The notes beneath the pieces are model-generated. The model was not told the origin of the DNA. It ran no database searches and saw only the letters and a program-made list of their open reading frames with translations. The position numbers were made by a program, and so were the translations under genes. DNA of 64,000 nt, from assembly GCF_035982055.1 (NCBI RefSeq), contig NZ_CP108427.1, forward strand, positions 9,857,001 to 9,921,000, read 5' to 3'. Source of the stretch: Streptomyces sp. NBC_01288 (GTDB lineage: Bacteria; Actinomycetota; Actinomycetes; Streptomycetales; Streptomycetaceae). Shown one piece after another: positions 17,230 through 26,654 of the stretch (its first letter is position 1; every line of letters begins with the position of its first letter).

Positions 17230-19035
17230 ATGCGTGGACCCCACATACGCAGCCTGGCGGTCGCCGTCGCGGTGACGACGGCCGCCACGGGGCTGGCCGG
17301 CACGGCCTTCGCGGGACCGGCCACGGGGACGGACGGTGCGACGGCCTCGACTGAATCCGGCACCAGTGCCGCGTCCGTCGTCACGGCCGCGCGGGCCGCC
17401 GCGTTCGCGCACGCGTCGGCGACCGGTGTCACGCGGGGCGACGAACTCCGGGCCCAGGACGTGATGATCGACCCCGAGGGCGCACGGCACGTGCGGTTCA
17501 TACGCACGCACCAGGGCATGCCGGTCCTCGGCGGCGACCTCGTCGTCCATCTGTCCCACCGGCTGACCTACACCGGCGTCACCCGCGCGGCCGAGCAGAG
17601 CGTCCGGCCCGCCACCACGCAGGCCAGGCTGACGGCCGGTCAGGCCGAGGCGAAGGCCGCCGCCGTCGCCAAGGGCGACGCGGGCACCGCCGAACTCGTG
17701 CTGGACGCCCGGGACGGGGGAGCCGCCCTCGCCTACCGGATACCCGTCAGCGACAGCAGCACCACCGAGGCCACCGGCACCCGGACCGTCGTCGTCGACG
17801 CCGTCACCGGCAAGGTCCGCAGCAACACCCCCGACAGCGACGAGTTCCTCTCGCCCAGGCTGCTCGACACCCTGCGCGAGCGCGGCGAGACCATGGACCC
17901 CGCCACCGGCACGGTCGTAGAGCCGAAGTCCCTCACCGGAGCCGCCGCCGTGGCGCGCGCGGTCCACTACCCGGTCACCGCGTCGGGCACCGGCACCTCC
18001 CTCTTCGTCGGCAAGGTGCCGCTGACCACCACCCGTACGGCGCGCACCAGTTACCTCCTGAAGGACCCGACGCGCTGGGGCACCGAGACCCGCGACGCCA
18101 AGGGGAAGGAGCTGGAGAGCTTCGCGCAGGGCAAGAAGTTCACCAGCACCACCGACAAGTGGGGCAACGGTGCCGTCTCGCACCGCGACACTGCGGCCGT
18201 CGACGCGCAGTACGGCATCACCAAGACGCTGGACTTCTACAAGAAGACCTTCGGCCGCAAGGGCATAGCGAACAACGGCAAGGCCGCCCGCGGCATGGTC
18301 CACTTCGGCGACAAGGTGGCCAACGCGTTCTGGGACTCGACCTGCGGCTGCATGCTCTACGGCGACGGCGACGGGGACATGTTCAAGAAGCCGCTCGTCG
18401 TCCTCGACGTCACCGGCCACGAACTCACCCACGGCGTCGTGGACGCCACCGCCAAGCTGGAGCCCACCCGCGTCGACGCGGACGGCAACCAGTACGGCGA
18501 GGCGGGCTCCCTGAACGAGTCCCTCGCGGACATCTTCGGCTCCAACGTCGAGTTCAGCGCCAACAACGCCAAGAACCCGCCGAACTACCTGATCGGCGAG
18601 AAGCTGGGCCTCGCCCAGAAGTTCCTGCGCCGCCTCGACCACCCCTCCCTCGACAAGCTGGAGGGCACGATCGACTACTGGTCGCCGCAGACGTACGACG
18701 CCGAGGTGCACGCCGGTTCCGGAGTCTCCTCGCACGCGTACTACCTCCTCGCGGAGGGCAGCGGCCGCAAGACGATCGGCGGGTTCGCCTACGACTCGCC
18801 CACCTACGACGGTTCGACCGTCACCGGCATCGGACGCACCAAGGCCACGGCGATCTTCTACCGCGCGCTGACCCGCTACATGGTGTCCACCACCGACTTC
18901 CACGACGCGCGCCTCGCGACGCTGAAGGCCGCGGCGGACCTCTACGGCGCGAACAGCACGGCGTACAAGACCGTCGACCAGGCCTGGGCCGCCGTGAACG
19001 TCACGGTCGCCAACACCCCTGCCGCCAGGCACTGA
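17230..19035 (+). CDS. Secreted M4 (thermolysin-like) neutral metalloprotease
   Basis: Protein of 601 residues. The signal peptide is near residues 1-33 (SLAVAVAVTTAATGLAGTAF). An FTP/PepSY-type propeptide follows, including FIRTHQGMPVLGGDLVVHLS. The catalytic domain carries the zinc site HELTH (near residue 397) and the third ligand Glu in NESLADIFGS. The C-terminal M4 domain carries VSSHAYYLLAEGSG. It should be secreted as a zymogen and degrade extracellular protein. The length fits the actinobacterial family. A stem-loop terminator lies directly after the stop. Confidence 0.95.
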   Translation: MRGPHIRSLAVAVAVTTAATGLAGTAFAGPATGTDGATASTESGTSAASVVTAARAAAFAHASATGVTRGDELRAQDVMIDPEGARHVRFIRTHQGMPVLGGDLVVHLSHRLTYTGVTRAAEQSVRPATTQARLTAGQAEAKAAAVAKGDAGTAELVLDARDGGAALAYRIPVSDSSTTEATGTRTVVVDAVTGKVRSNTPDSDEFLSPRLLDTLRERGETMDPATGTVVEPKSLTGAAAVARAVHYPVTASGTGTSLFVGKVPLTTTRTARTSYLLKDPTRWGTETRDAKGKELESFAQGKKFTSTTDKWGNGAVSHRDTAAVDAQYGITKTLDFYKKTFGRKGIANNGKAARGMVHFGDKVANAFWDSTCGCMLYGDGDGDMFKKPLVVLDVTGHELTHGVVDATAKLEPTRVDADGNQYGEAGSLNESLADIFGSNVEFSANNAKNPPNYLIGEKLGLAQKFLRRLDHPSLDKLEGTIDYWSPQTYDAEVHAGSGVSSHAYYLLAEGSGRKTIGGFAYDSPTYDGSTVTGIGRTKATAIFYRALTRYMVSTTDFHDARLATLKAAADLYGANSTAYKTVDQAWAAVNVTVANTPAARH

Positions 19036-19040
19036 CGACC

Positions 19041-19075
19041 GTCCGGGTGCCCTGCCACGAGCGGGGCACCCGGAC
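19041..19075. terminator. Stem-loop terminator between convergent genes
   Basis: Perfect 12-bp arms GTCCGGGTGCCC (19041-19052) and its complement (19064-19075), with an 11-base loop. It lies between the M4 protease stop and the stop of the convergent hypothetical gene, and may serve both. Confidence 0.7.
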
Positions 19076-19107
19076 GCCCGGCCTCGGCCCGCCGCTTGTC
19101 GACCTCC

Positions 19108-19851
19108 TCAGATCCACTGCTTCTCGACCTCCTCGGACACCGTGAACACGGCCCCGCAGGAAGGACAACTGGCCTTTCCGAAGACATACCTCAACGCCGT
19201 CGCGACCTCCGTCTGCCCGAACCGGACCGCCTCGCCGTGCAGCCGCGCCCCGATGCCGTCGAGCCCGTCGGGCGTCGCCGGTATCAGCTCGGTCCGCCCC
19301 TCCGCGGCCTCCTTGTCGGCGCCGGACACATAGTCGCCGGCCGAGGTGAAGACGCCGTACGAGCCGAACGCGACGAACAGGCCCTCCTCGCACTCGGGGC
19401 ACTCCAGGTCGTACTCCTCGGCGTTGATCCTCTCCAGCGCCTCGGCCCACACCCCGTCGTCGCCCTCGAAGGCGAGCACGGCCATCTGCAGATAGACGAA
19501 GGTGTGCGCGTCCTGCCCCGGATCGGCGCGCAACACCCGTGCCACATCCAGCAGTTGGCCTATCTCGTGTGCGTACCGCGCGCGGCACTCCTCGTCCGGG
19601 TCCGTGGTGATCAGCCCGGCCATCGTGACCGCCTGTATCGGCCCGCCCGGTGCCCGGCCCAGCGCGATGTCGGTGAGCACGGGCAGCGCCGCCCAGCTCG
19701 CGTCGTACACCGAGCCCTGGTGGCACAGCGAGCTCCACAACTCCTGCCACACGGCGTCGTCCTCGGTGCCGCCGAGGCGCGCGAACAGGCCCGGGACGTC
19801 CTCGGCGCTGCCGTAGGCGTGGGTCAGCTCGGACCAATCGATCGTCGTCAT
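19108..19851 (-). CDS. Hypothetical protein with paired CxxC motifs
   Basis: Protein of 247 residues, mostly helical and acidic. The N-terminus MTTIDWSELTHAYGSAEDVP is typical of Streptomyces HEAT-like or SUKH-neighbour proteins of unknown role. Two CxxC pairs, CPECEEG near residue 155 and CPSCGA near residue 230, could form a split zinc ribbon. ATG 19851 is chosen because upstream sequence in the same frame looks non-coding. It is divergent from the ROK regulator gene. I do not recognise a function. Confidence 0.65.
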   Translation of the reverse strand: MTTIDWSELTHAYGSAEDVPGLFARLGGTEDDAVWQELWSSLCHQGSVYDASWAALPVLTDIALGRAPGGPIQAVTMAGLITTDPDEECRARYAHEIGQLLDVARVLRADPGQDAHTFVYLQMAVLAFEGDDGVWAEALERINAEEYDLECPECEEGLFVAFGSYGVFTSAGDYVSGADKEAAEGRTELIPATPDGLDGIGARLHGEAVRFGQTEVATALRYVFGKASCPSCGAVFTVSEEVEKQWI

Positions 19852-19986
19852 ACGGCGATTGTGCCGCCCGCCACTGACAACGAGGCCCCGGCAGACATCA
19901 GCTCCGCTCAGCCGACTCACAACTTCGCTTCGACAAATCCTGCTTCTTTCATTGACGACGTAAATAAAGGGACCTAGGTTCCCGCC

Positions 19987-21159
19987 ATGCGCTCGATCCC
20001 CCGCACCGAGTCGTTCCCGGCACACACGCCGGCCGCCTCACAGGTCTTCACGACCGTGCTGTCCCACGGCCCCCTCACCCGTCTTGAGGTGGCCCGCCGG
20101 GCGGGGCTGTCGGCGGCCGCCGTGACCAAGGCGGTCCGGCCGCTGATGGAGGCCGGGTACCTGGCGGAGGGCGCCGACCAGGACGCGCCCCCGGCACTCG
20201 GGCGGCCCGCGAACCTCGTACGGGTCGACGGCGGGCGGGCGTTGTTCATCGGGGTCAAGGTGACCGGCGACGAGATCATCGGCGTCCTCGCCGACCTGTG
20301 CTGCCGCATCCGCGTCGCCCGCCATGTGCCGCTGACCGACCACGACCCCAAGGCGGTGCTGTCGTCGATCGCGGACCTGGCCCAGGAACTCCGCACCGAG
20401 GCGGACGACTTGGGCATCCCGGTGCTCGGCCTCGGGCTCGCGGTCTCCGGCGATGTGGACCGCGGCGAAGGGGTCGTCCGCTACTCGCCTTTCCTGGAGT
20501 GGCGTGACGTACGCCTGGCCGAACTGGCCGCCCTGACAACGGGATTGCCGGTCACCGTCGACAACGACGTGCGCGCGCTGACCGTCGCCGAGCAGTGGTT
20601 CGGCGCCGGCGCGGGGCTCACGGACTTCGCCGTGGTGACCGTCGGCGCGGGCATCGGCTGCGGACTGGTCGTGCACGGCCGGGTCGTCGCGGGCGCCCAC
20701 GGGGTGGCCGGTGAGATCGGGCACGTGGTCGTCGATCCCGCCGGGCCGCTGTGCCACTGCGGCAACCGCGGCTGCGTCGAGGCGATCGCCGGCGACGCCG
20801 CGATCGTCGCCCGCGTCCGCGAGGTCACCGGCGTCCAAGTCGCCGACACCGCCGAGGCGTTGGCCCTCGCCCACCGGGGCGACGCCGGAGCGCGCGAGGT
20901 GTACGCGCGGGCCGGTGAGGCGATCGGCCGGGGCATCGCGACCGTGGTCAACCTGTTCGGCCCCGAACGCGTGATCATCTCGGGCGAGGGCCTGGCCGCC
21001 TACGACCTGTTCGCCGAGCAGATCCGCGACTCCTTCACCGCCGCCGCCTTCGGCTCCGCCGCCCGGTGCGACGTCCACACCCGTCCCCTGCCCTTCGACG
21101 AATGGGCGCGCGGGGCCGCCGCGACCGCGATCCAGTCCTTCATCCGATCGGACACCTAG
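19987..21159 (+). CDS. ROK family transcriptional regulator
   Basis: Protein of 390 residues. An N-terminal winged helix (LTRLEVARRAGLSAAAVTKA) is followed by an actin-like ROK sugar-binding domain. The ROK zinc motif is intact as GPLCHCGNRGCVEAIAG, and GEIGHVVVDP holds the sugar-contacting residues. It precedes three secreted glycan-degrading genes on the same strand and probably controls them in response to a sugar. Just upstream is an ACCTAGGT palindrome (19972-19979). No strong ribosome binding site is seen. Confidence 0.9.
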   Translation: MRSIPRTESFPAHTPAASQVFTTVLSHGPLTRLEVARRAGLSAAAVTKAVRPLMEAGYLAEGADQDAPPALGRPANLVRVDGGRALFIGVKVTGDEIIGVLADLCCRIRVARHVPLTDHDPKAVLSSIADLAQELRTEADDLGIPVLGLGLAVSGDVDRGEGVVRYSPFLEWRDVRLAELAALTTGLPVTVDNDVRALTVAEQWFGAGAGLTDFAVVTVGAGIGCGLVVHGRVVAGAHGVAGEIGHVVVDPAGPLCHCGNRGCVEAIAGDAAIVARVREVTGVQVADTAEALALAHRGDAGAREVYARAGEAIGRGIATVVNLFGPERVIISGEGLAAYDLFAEQIRDSFTAAAFGSAARCDVHTRPLPFDEWARGAAATAIQSFIRSDT

Positions 21160-21233
21160 CCGCACGATCACCCCCCAACCCCACCCGCGCACTCCCCGCC
21201 CCACACACTCCTACCCGCACGAGGAGCCCGACG

Positions 21234-23033
21234 ATGTACTCCCTCACGCCTGTCCGCGCCCTGAGAGCCATGGTGGTCCTGGCCCTCACCGCCGGCTTCG
21301 CCACCCACTTCCCCGCCGCGCACGCGGCCACCCCCGCGGCGGACACGTCCGCGACCGTCGCGGCCAAGCCCTTCATGGGCTGGTCGAGTTGGAGCATGCA
21401 GTCGTCCAAGTACCCCGGCCTCAACCCGGACGGCGACTACAGCTACCTGACCGAGGCGAACGTCGACAAGCAGACCGACGCGCTGGCGAGCAAGTTGAAG
21501 CAGTACGGGTACAACTACGTCAACATCGACGCCGGTTGGTGGCGCGACAACGGCTGGGCGCCCGAGTACGACCAGTACGGCCGCCAGAAGGCCGACCCGA
21601 AACGTTTCCCCAGCGGGATGAAGGCCGTCGCCGACCGCATCCACTCCAAGGGCCTCAAGGCCGGCATCTATCTCCCGGCGGGCCTGGAGAAGGAGGCCTA
21701 CAACAGCGGCAAGACGCCGATCTGGAACGCCGACGGCTGCACCACCGCCGACATCGTCTACAGCGACCTGCGCACCACGAACGGCTGGGACAGCTCGTAC
21801 AAGCTGGACTTCTCGCGGCCCTGCACCCAGAAGTACATCGATTCGCAGGCCCAGTTGATCGCCGACTGGGGTTACGACTTCCTCAAGCTCGACGGTGTCG
21901 GCCCGGGTTCCGGAAAGAGCGGCGACCAGTACGACAACGTTGCCGACGTGGCCGCCTGGAACAAGGCCATCACCGCCGTCGGACGCCCCGTCCACCTGGA
22001 GCTGTCCTGGTCCCTGGACTACGGACACGCCGCCGACTGGAAGAAGTACTCCAACGGCTGGCGCATCGACACCGACGTCGAGTGCTACTGCAACACCCTT
22101 GTCAGCTGGGAGAATTCGGTCGACGACCGCTGGGACGACGCCCCCGCGTGGACCGGCCAGGCAGGCCCCGGCGGCTGGAACGACCTCGACTCCCTCGACG
22201 TCGGCAGCGGCGCGATGGACGGCCTGACCAAGGCGGAGCGCCAGAGCTACGCGACCCTCTGGGCCGTGGCCAAGTCCCCGCTCTTCACCGGTGACGACCT
22301 CACCCGCCTCGACGACTACGGCCTCTCGCTGCTCACCAACCGCGAGGTCATCGGCGTGGACCAGAGCGACGCGCCGCCCGCGCGCCCGGTCACCCCGTCC
22401 GACGCCCAGCAGGTGTGGGCCGCGAAGAACCCCAACGGCAGTTACACGGTCGCCCTGTTCAACCTCGCCGACGCCCCCGCCGCCGTCTCCGCGAACTGGA
22501 CGACCCTCGGCTTCACCGGCAAGGCCGCCGTCCGTGACCTCTGGAACCACGAGGACCTCGGCACCTTCACCAACAAGGTGACCGAGGCCCTGCCCGCCCA
22601 CGGCTCCCGCCTCTTCACCGTCACCCCGCACGGCAGCGCCGTCACCACGACCGCCTACGAGGCCGAGGCGACCACCAACACGCTCAGCGGCAACGCCAAC
22701 ATTGCCGACTGCTCGGCCTGCTCCGGGGGCAAGAAGGTGGGCAACCTCTACGTCGGCGGCAAGCTCACCATCAACAACGTCGTCGCCGCGAAGGCCGGCA
22801 CCTACCAGGTGAAGATCGCCTACGTCAGCGGTGACTCCCGCCCGGCGAGCATCTCCGCGAACGGCAACGGCGCCACCAGCCACAAGTTCCCGTCCACCGG
22901 CGACTGGGGGACCGTCGGGACGGTCAGCGTGCCGGTGACCCTGAAGGCGGGCGCCAACACGATCACCTTCGACAGCGGTTCGGGCTACGCGCCGGACATC
23001 GACCGGATCGACGTGCCCACCTCCTCCTCCTGA
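21234..23033 (+). CDS. Secreted GH27 alpha-galactosidase with C-terminal CBM35-like domain
   Basis: Protein of 599 residues. A Sec signal peptide covers residues 1-33. The GH27 barrel starts at KPFMGWSSWS and carries YNYVNIDAGWW, the nucleophile in FLKLDGVG and a likely acid/base segment WRIDTDVECYC. A beta-sandwich follows, then a carbohydrate-binding module from about residue 475 (YEAEATTNTLSG onward) of the CBM35 type. It removes terminal alpha-galactose (or beta-arabinopyranose, seen in related enzymes) from plant glycans outside the cell. ATG 21234 has GAGGAG upstream. It lies 75 bases after the ROK gene. Confidence 0.9.
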   Translation: MYSLTPVRALRAMVVLALTAGFATHFPAAHAATPAADTSATVAAKPFMGWSSWSMQSSKYPGLNPDGDYSYLTEANVDKQTDALASKLKQYGYNYVNIDAGWWRDNGWAPEYDQYGRQKADPKRFPSGMKAVADRIHSKGLKAGIYLPAGLEKEAYNSGKTPIWNADGCTTADIVYSDLRTTNGWDSSYKLDFSRPCTQKYIDSQAQLIADWGYDFLKLDGVGPGSGKSGDQYDNVADVAAWNKAITAVGRPVHLELSWSLDYGHAADWKKYSNGWRIDTDVECYCNTLVSWENSVDDRWDDAPAWTGQAGPGGWNDLDSLDVGSGAMDGLTKAERQSYATLWAVAKSPLFTGDDLTRLDDYGLSLLTNREVIGVDQSDAPPARPVTPSDAQQVWAAKNPNGSYTVALFNLADAPAAVSANWTTLGFTGKAAVRDLWNHEDLGTFTNKVTEALPAHGSRLFTVTPHGSAVTTTAYEAEATTNTLSGNANIADCSACSGGKKVGNLYVGGKLTINNVVAAKAGTYQVKIAYVSGDSRPASISANGNGATSHKFPSTGDWGTVGTVSVPVTLKAGANTITFDSGSGYAPDIDRIDVPTSSS

Positions 23034-23055
23034 GCCGACCCTTTCGGAGACCGCC

Positions 23056-25422
23056 ATGTCCAGTGCACTGCCCGACCTGCCCAGGCGCAATCTGCTCGCC
23101 CTCGCCGCGGCCACCGGCGCCCTCGCCGGCCTGCCCGCCGTCACCGCCTCGGCGACGCCGCAGCGACCCGCCAACACCTCGTACGGCACCGGCACTTCAC
23201 GCCACACCCTGTGGTGGCAGGCCCCGGCCGACGACAACTCGATGATCGAGCAGGGCCTCCCGATCGGCAACGGCCGCCTCGGCGCCCTCGCGAGCAACGA
23301 CCCCGGCCACGAGGTCCTCCTCGTCACCGACGCCACCCTGTGGACCGGCGGCCTCAACGACACGCTCGACTCGGACGGCCAATTCCCCTACGGCCGCGCC
23401 GACTTCGGCTCCCTCACGCTGCTCGCCCGGCTCACCGTCGACATCCCCGACCACGACCTGGGCGCGGTCTCCGGCTACCGCCGCACCCTCGACCTGGAAC
23501 AGGGCGTGGTGAGCGCCTCGTACGTCCGCTCCGGAGTGACGTACAAGCGGCAGTTGTTCGCCAGCCGCCCCGACGACGTGATCGTCCTGCACCTCACCCA
23601 GAGCGGCGGCGGACGCTACACCGGCACCGTCGACCTGGCGGGCACGCACGGTGAACCGGCCGGTGACGCACGCTCGTTCGGCGCCACCCTCGCCAACGGC
23701 CTGCGCTACGGCGCCGCCGTCACGGCGTACGGCACCGGCGGCAGCGTCACGGTGACCGGCTCGCGCGTCGCCTTCTCCGGCTGCAAGGACGTCACCGTCG
23801 TGGTGAGCGGCGGCACCAACTACGCGCCCAACGCGGCGGCCCACTACCGCGATCCGTCCCTCGACCCGCAGAAGCTGGCCCGCACCAAGGTGAGCGCGGC
23901 TGCCAAGCACTCGGCGGACACCCTGCTGCGCACTCATGTCGCCGACCACGGCGCGTTGTTCGGGCAGTTGGACATCTCGCTCGGCACCTCGACCGCCGAC
24001 CAGCGTGCGCTGGACACCTGGGAGCGCATCCAGGTCCGCGCCCGGGACGGCGAGCCGGACCCGGAACTCGAAGCCTCCTACCTCCAGTTCGGCCGGTATC
24101 TGATGATCGCCGGCTCCCGGGGGAGTCTGCCGATGGGCCTCCAGGGAAACTGGCTCGACGGCAACGACCCCGACTGGATGGGGGATTACCACACCGACAT
24201 CAACATCCAGATGAACTACTGGATGGCGGACCGCGCCGGACTGTCCCAGTGCTTCGACGCGTTCACCGACTACTGCGTCGCCCAGCTCCCGGACTGGACC
24301 GACCTCACGCGCAGGCTCTTCAACGACTCCCGCAACCGCTACCGCAACTCCAGCGGCAAGAACGCCGGTTGGACCGTCGCGATCTCCACCAACCCGTACG
24401 GCGGCGGGGGTTGGTGGTGGCACCCGGCCGGTAACGCCTGGCTGAGCAACACCCTCTGGGAGCACTACGAGTTCACGGGCTCGCGCGCCCACCTCGCGAA
24501 GATCTACCCGCTGCTCAAGGGCGCCGTCGAGTTCTGGGAGGCCCGGCTGCTCACCACCACCCTGCCCGGCACCTCGAAGGAGGTGCTCATCGCCGACAGC
24601 GACTGGTCGCCCGAACAGGGTCCGCTCGACGCGAAGGGCATCACCTACGCCCAGGAACTGGTGTGGGCACTGTTCGGCAACTACTGCGTAGCGGCAGCGG
24701 AGTTGAAGAAGGACACCGGCTACGCGGGCACGATCGCGGGCCTTCGCAAGAAGCTGTACCTCCCGGTGGTGAGCCCCAAGACGGGCTGGCTGGAGGAGTG
24801 GATGTCCCCGGACAACCTGGGGGAGACCACCCACCGGCACCTGTCGCCGCTCATCGGACTCTTCCCCGGCGACCGCATCCGCCCCGACGGCTCCACCCCG
24901 AAGGACATCGTGGACGGCGCCACCGCCCTGCTCACGGCCCGGGGCATGGACAGCTTCGGCTGGGCCAACGCCTGGCGCAGCCTGTGCTGGTCCCGACTCA
25001 AGAACGCCGAGAAGGCCTACCAGTTGGTCGTCAACAACCTCCGCCCGTCGACCGACGGCAGTAACGGCACCGCCTCCAACCTCTTCGACATCTACCAGGT
25101 CGAGGTGGGCCGCGGCATCTTCCAGATCGAGGCCAACTTCGGCACCCCCGCCGCGATCATCGAGATGCTGCTCTACTCCCGCCCGGGCCACCTGGAACTC
25201 CTCCCCGCCCTCCCAGACGCCTGGGCCGCGTCCGGCTCCGTCACGGGGGTCGGCGCCCGCGGCGGCTTCGTCGTCGACCTCCACTGGCGCGACGGGAAAC
25301 CGACCGAGGTGAAGATCCGCAGCATCAACGGCCGGACCACGACGGTGGCCTTCGGCGACACCACACGGACGGTGCGCCTGACACCGGGCGCGTCCGTCAC
25401 GCTGCGGGACTTCGCCCGGTGA
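23056..25422 (+). CDS. Secreted GH95 alpha-L-fucosidase/alpha-L-galactosidase
   Basis: Protein of 788 residues with a Tat-like signal (PRRNLLALAAATGALAGLPA). GH95 landmarks: LPIGNGRLGALA near the N-terminus, GNWLDGNDPDWMGDYHTDIN then IQMNYWMADRAG in the (alpha/alpha)6 domain, and GWANAWRSLCWSRLKNAEKA near the C-terminus. It is an inverting exo-glycosidase for alpha-1,2-fucosyl or alpha-galactosyl ends of plant or host glycans. It lies 22 bases after the GH27 gene, and its stop overlaps the start of the SGNH gene (GTGA). The three form one operon under the ROK regulator. Confidence 0.9.
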   Translation: MSSALPDLPRRNLLALAAATGALAGLPAVTASATPQRPANTSYGTGTSRHTLWWQAPADDNSMIEQGLPIGNGRLGALASNDPGHEVLLVTDATLWTGGLNDTLDSDGQFPYGRADFGSLTLLARLTVDIPDHDLGAVSGYRRTLDLEQGVVSASYVRSGVTYKRQLFASRPDDVIVLHLTQSGGGRYTGTVDLAGTHGEPAGDARSFGATLANGLRYGAAVTAYGTGGSVTVTGSRVAFSGCKDVTVVVSGGTNYAPNAAAHYRDPSLDPQKLARTKVSAAAKHSADTLLRTHVADHGALFGQLDISLGTSTADQRALDTWERIQVRARDGEPDPELEASYLQFGRYLMIAGSRGSLPMGLQGNWLDGNDPDWMGDYHTDINIQMNYWMADRAGLSQCFDAFTDYCVAQLPDWTDLTRRLFNDSRNRYRNSSGKNAGWTVAISTNPYGGGGWWWHPAGNAWLSNTLWEHYEFTGSRAHLAKIYPLLKGAVEFWEARLLTTTLPGTSKEVLIADSDWSPEQGPLDAKGITYAQELVWALFGNYCVAAAELKKDTGYAGTIAGLRKKLYLPVVSPKTGWLEEWMSPDNLGETTHRHLSPLIGLFPGDRIRPDGSTPKDIVDGATALLTARGMDSFGWANAWRSLCWSRLKNAEKAYQLVVNNLRPSTDGSNGTASNLFDIYQVEVGRGIFQIEANFGTPAAIIEMLLYSRPGHLELLPALPDAWAASGSVTGVGARGGFVVDLHWRDGKPTEVKIRSINGRTTTVAFGDTTRTVRLTPGASVTLRDFAR

Positions 25423-26645
25423 CGGCCCGACGGGCACGACTGCGCCGTACGGCCGCACTTCTCCTGCTCGTCGCCGCCTTCCAGTCAGGACCCGCGCACG
25501 CACAACCCCAGCCACCGGCGCAGGTGAAGGCATTGAAGAACCCGACATCCGTCATCACGTGGGGAGCGAGCGCCGACCACCTGGGCGACGGCGTCGTCGA
25601 CCGCGGCTACCGGCTGATCGTGCACACCAGCGTGGCCGGCAGCGATCTTCGGATCCGGCTCTCCAACGCCTTCGGCGACCGGCCGCTGACCTTCGACGAC
25701 GTCTACGCCGGTGTGCAGCGGACGGGCGCCGCGCTGGTGCCCGGCTCCAACCGGCGGCTCACCTTCGGTGGCGCGAAGTCGGTCACGATCCCGGCGGGCG
25801 CGGTCGCCTACAGCGACCCGCTCTCCGGCAGGCTGCCCGCCGCGACCAACCTGGTGGTCAGCATCCACTCCCCGGACGCGGCGGGCCCGGCGACCGGCCA
25901 CGGCATGGCCATGCAGACGTCGTACGTCACCCAGGGCGACCACACCGGCGAGGAGGGCGCCGCCGCCTGGACGGGCACCACCGGCTCCTGGTACTACCTC
26001 GACGCCGTCGACGTACGGCCCAGCGCGGGCGTCGGTGCCGTGGTCACGCTCGGCGACTCCATCACGGACGGCTGGGCGTCCACGTCGGACCTCAACCGGC
26101 GCTGGCCGGACTACCTGGCCCGGCGGCTCGCGCGCGCCGACACGGCCGTCAAGGGCGTGGCCAACGAAGGGATCTCGGGCAACAAGGTCCTCGCCGACGG
26201 CGCCGGGCAGAGCGCCCGCAACCGGCTGCAACGCGATGTGCTGTCCCAGCCCGGCGTCCGCACCGTGTTCCTCTTCGAGGGCGTCAACGACATCAAGGCC
26301 CACTCCGGCGTCACCGCCCAGGACATGATCACGGGCTACCGCGAGATCATCGAACGGGCGCACGCGGCCGGGAAGTGCGTCGTCGGCGCCACGGTCGGCC
26401 CGTTCAAGGGCTGGTCCGAATGGGACGAGGCAGGCGAGGCGGTACGCCAGGAGGTCAACCAATTCATCAGAAGCAGCGGGGAGTTGGACGCCGTCACCGA
26501 CTTCGACCACATCCTCCGCAGCCCCTACGACCAGGAGAGGATGCTCCCCTTCTTGGACAGCGGTGACCATCTCCACCCCAACGACAAGGGGATGGCGGCG
26601 ATGGCCGACGCCGTCGACCTCAAGAGTCTCGACTGCGCGAAGTGA
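25419..26645 (+). CDS. Secreted SGNH/GDSL hydrolase
   Basis: Protein of 408 residues with a signal peptide (RRTAALLLLVAAFQSGPAHA). Block I is TLGDSITDGWAS with the nucleophile Ser, block II is ANEGISGNKVL, block III is FEGVNDI, and block V is DHLHPND with Asp and His. All catalytic blocks are present. A beta-rich N-terminal half of about 190 residues precedes the catalytic core. It is probably a carbohydrate deacetylase or esterase assisting the two glycosidases it is translationally coupled to. The substrate is inferred from context only. Confidence 0.88.
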   Translation: MTARRARLRRTAALLLLVAAFQSGPAHAQPQPPAQVKALKNPTSVITWGASADHLGDGVVDRGYRLIVHTSVAGSDLRIRLSNAFGDRPLTFDDVYAGVQRTGAALVPGSNRRLTFGGAKSVTIPAGAVAYSDPLSGRLPAATNLVVSIHSPDAAGPATGHGMAMQTSYVTQGDHTGEEGAAAWTGTTGSWYYLDAVDVRPSAGVGAVVTLGDSITDGWASTSDLNRRWPDYLARRLARADTAVKGVANEGISGNKVLADGAGQSARNRLQRDVLSQPGVRTVFLFEGVNDIKAHSGVTAQDMITGYREIIERAHAAGKCVVGATVGPFKGWSEWDEAGEAVRQEVNQFIRSSGELDAVTDFDHILRSPYDQERMLPFLDSGDHLHPNDKGMAAMADAVDLKSLDCAK

Positions 26646-26654
26646 ATGTCGGCG

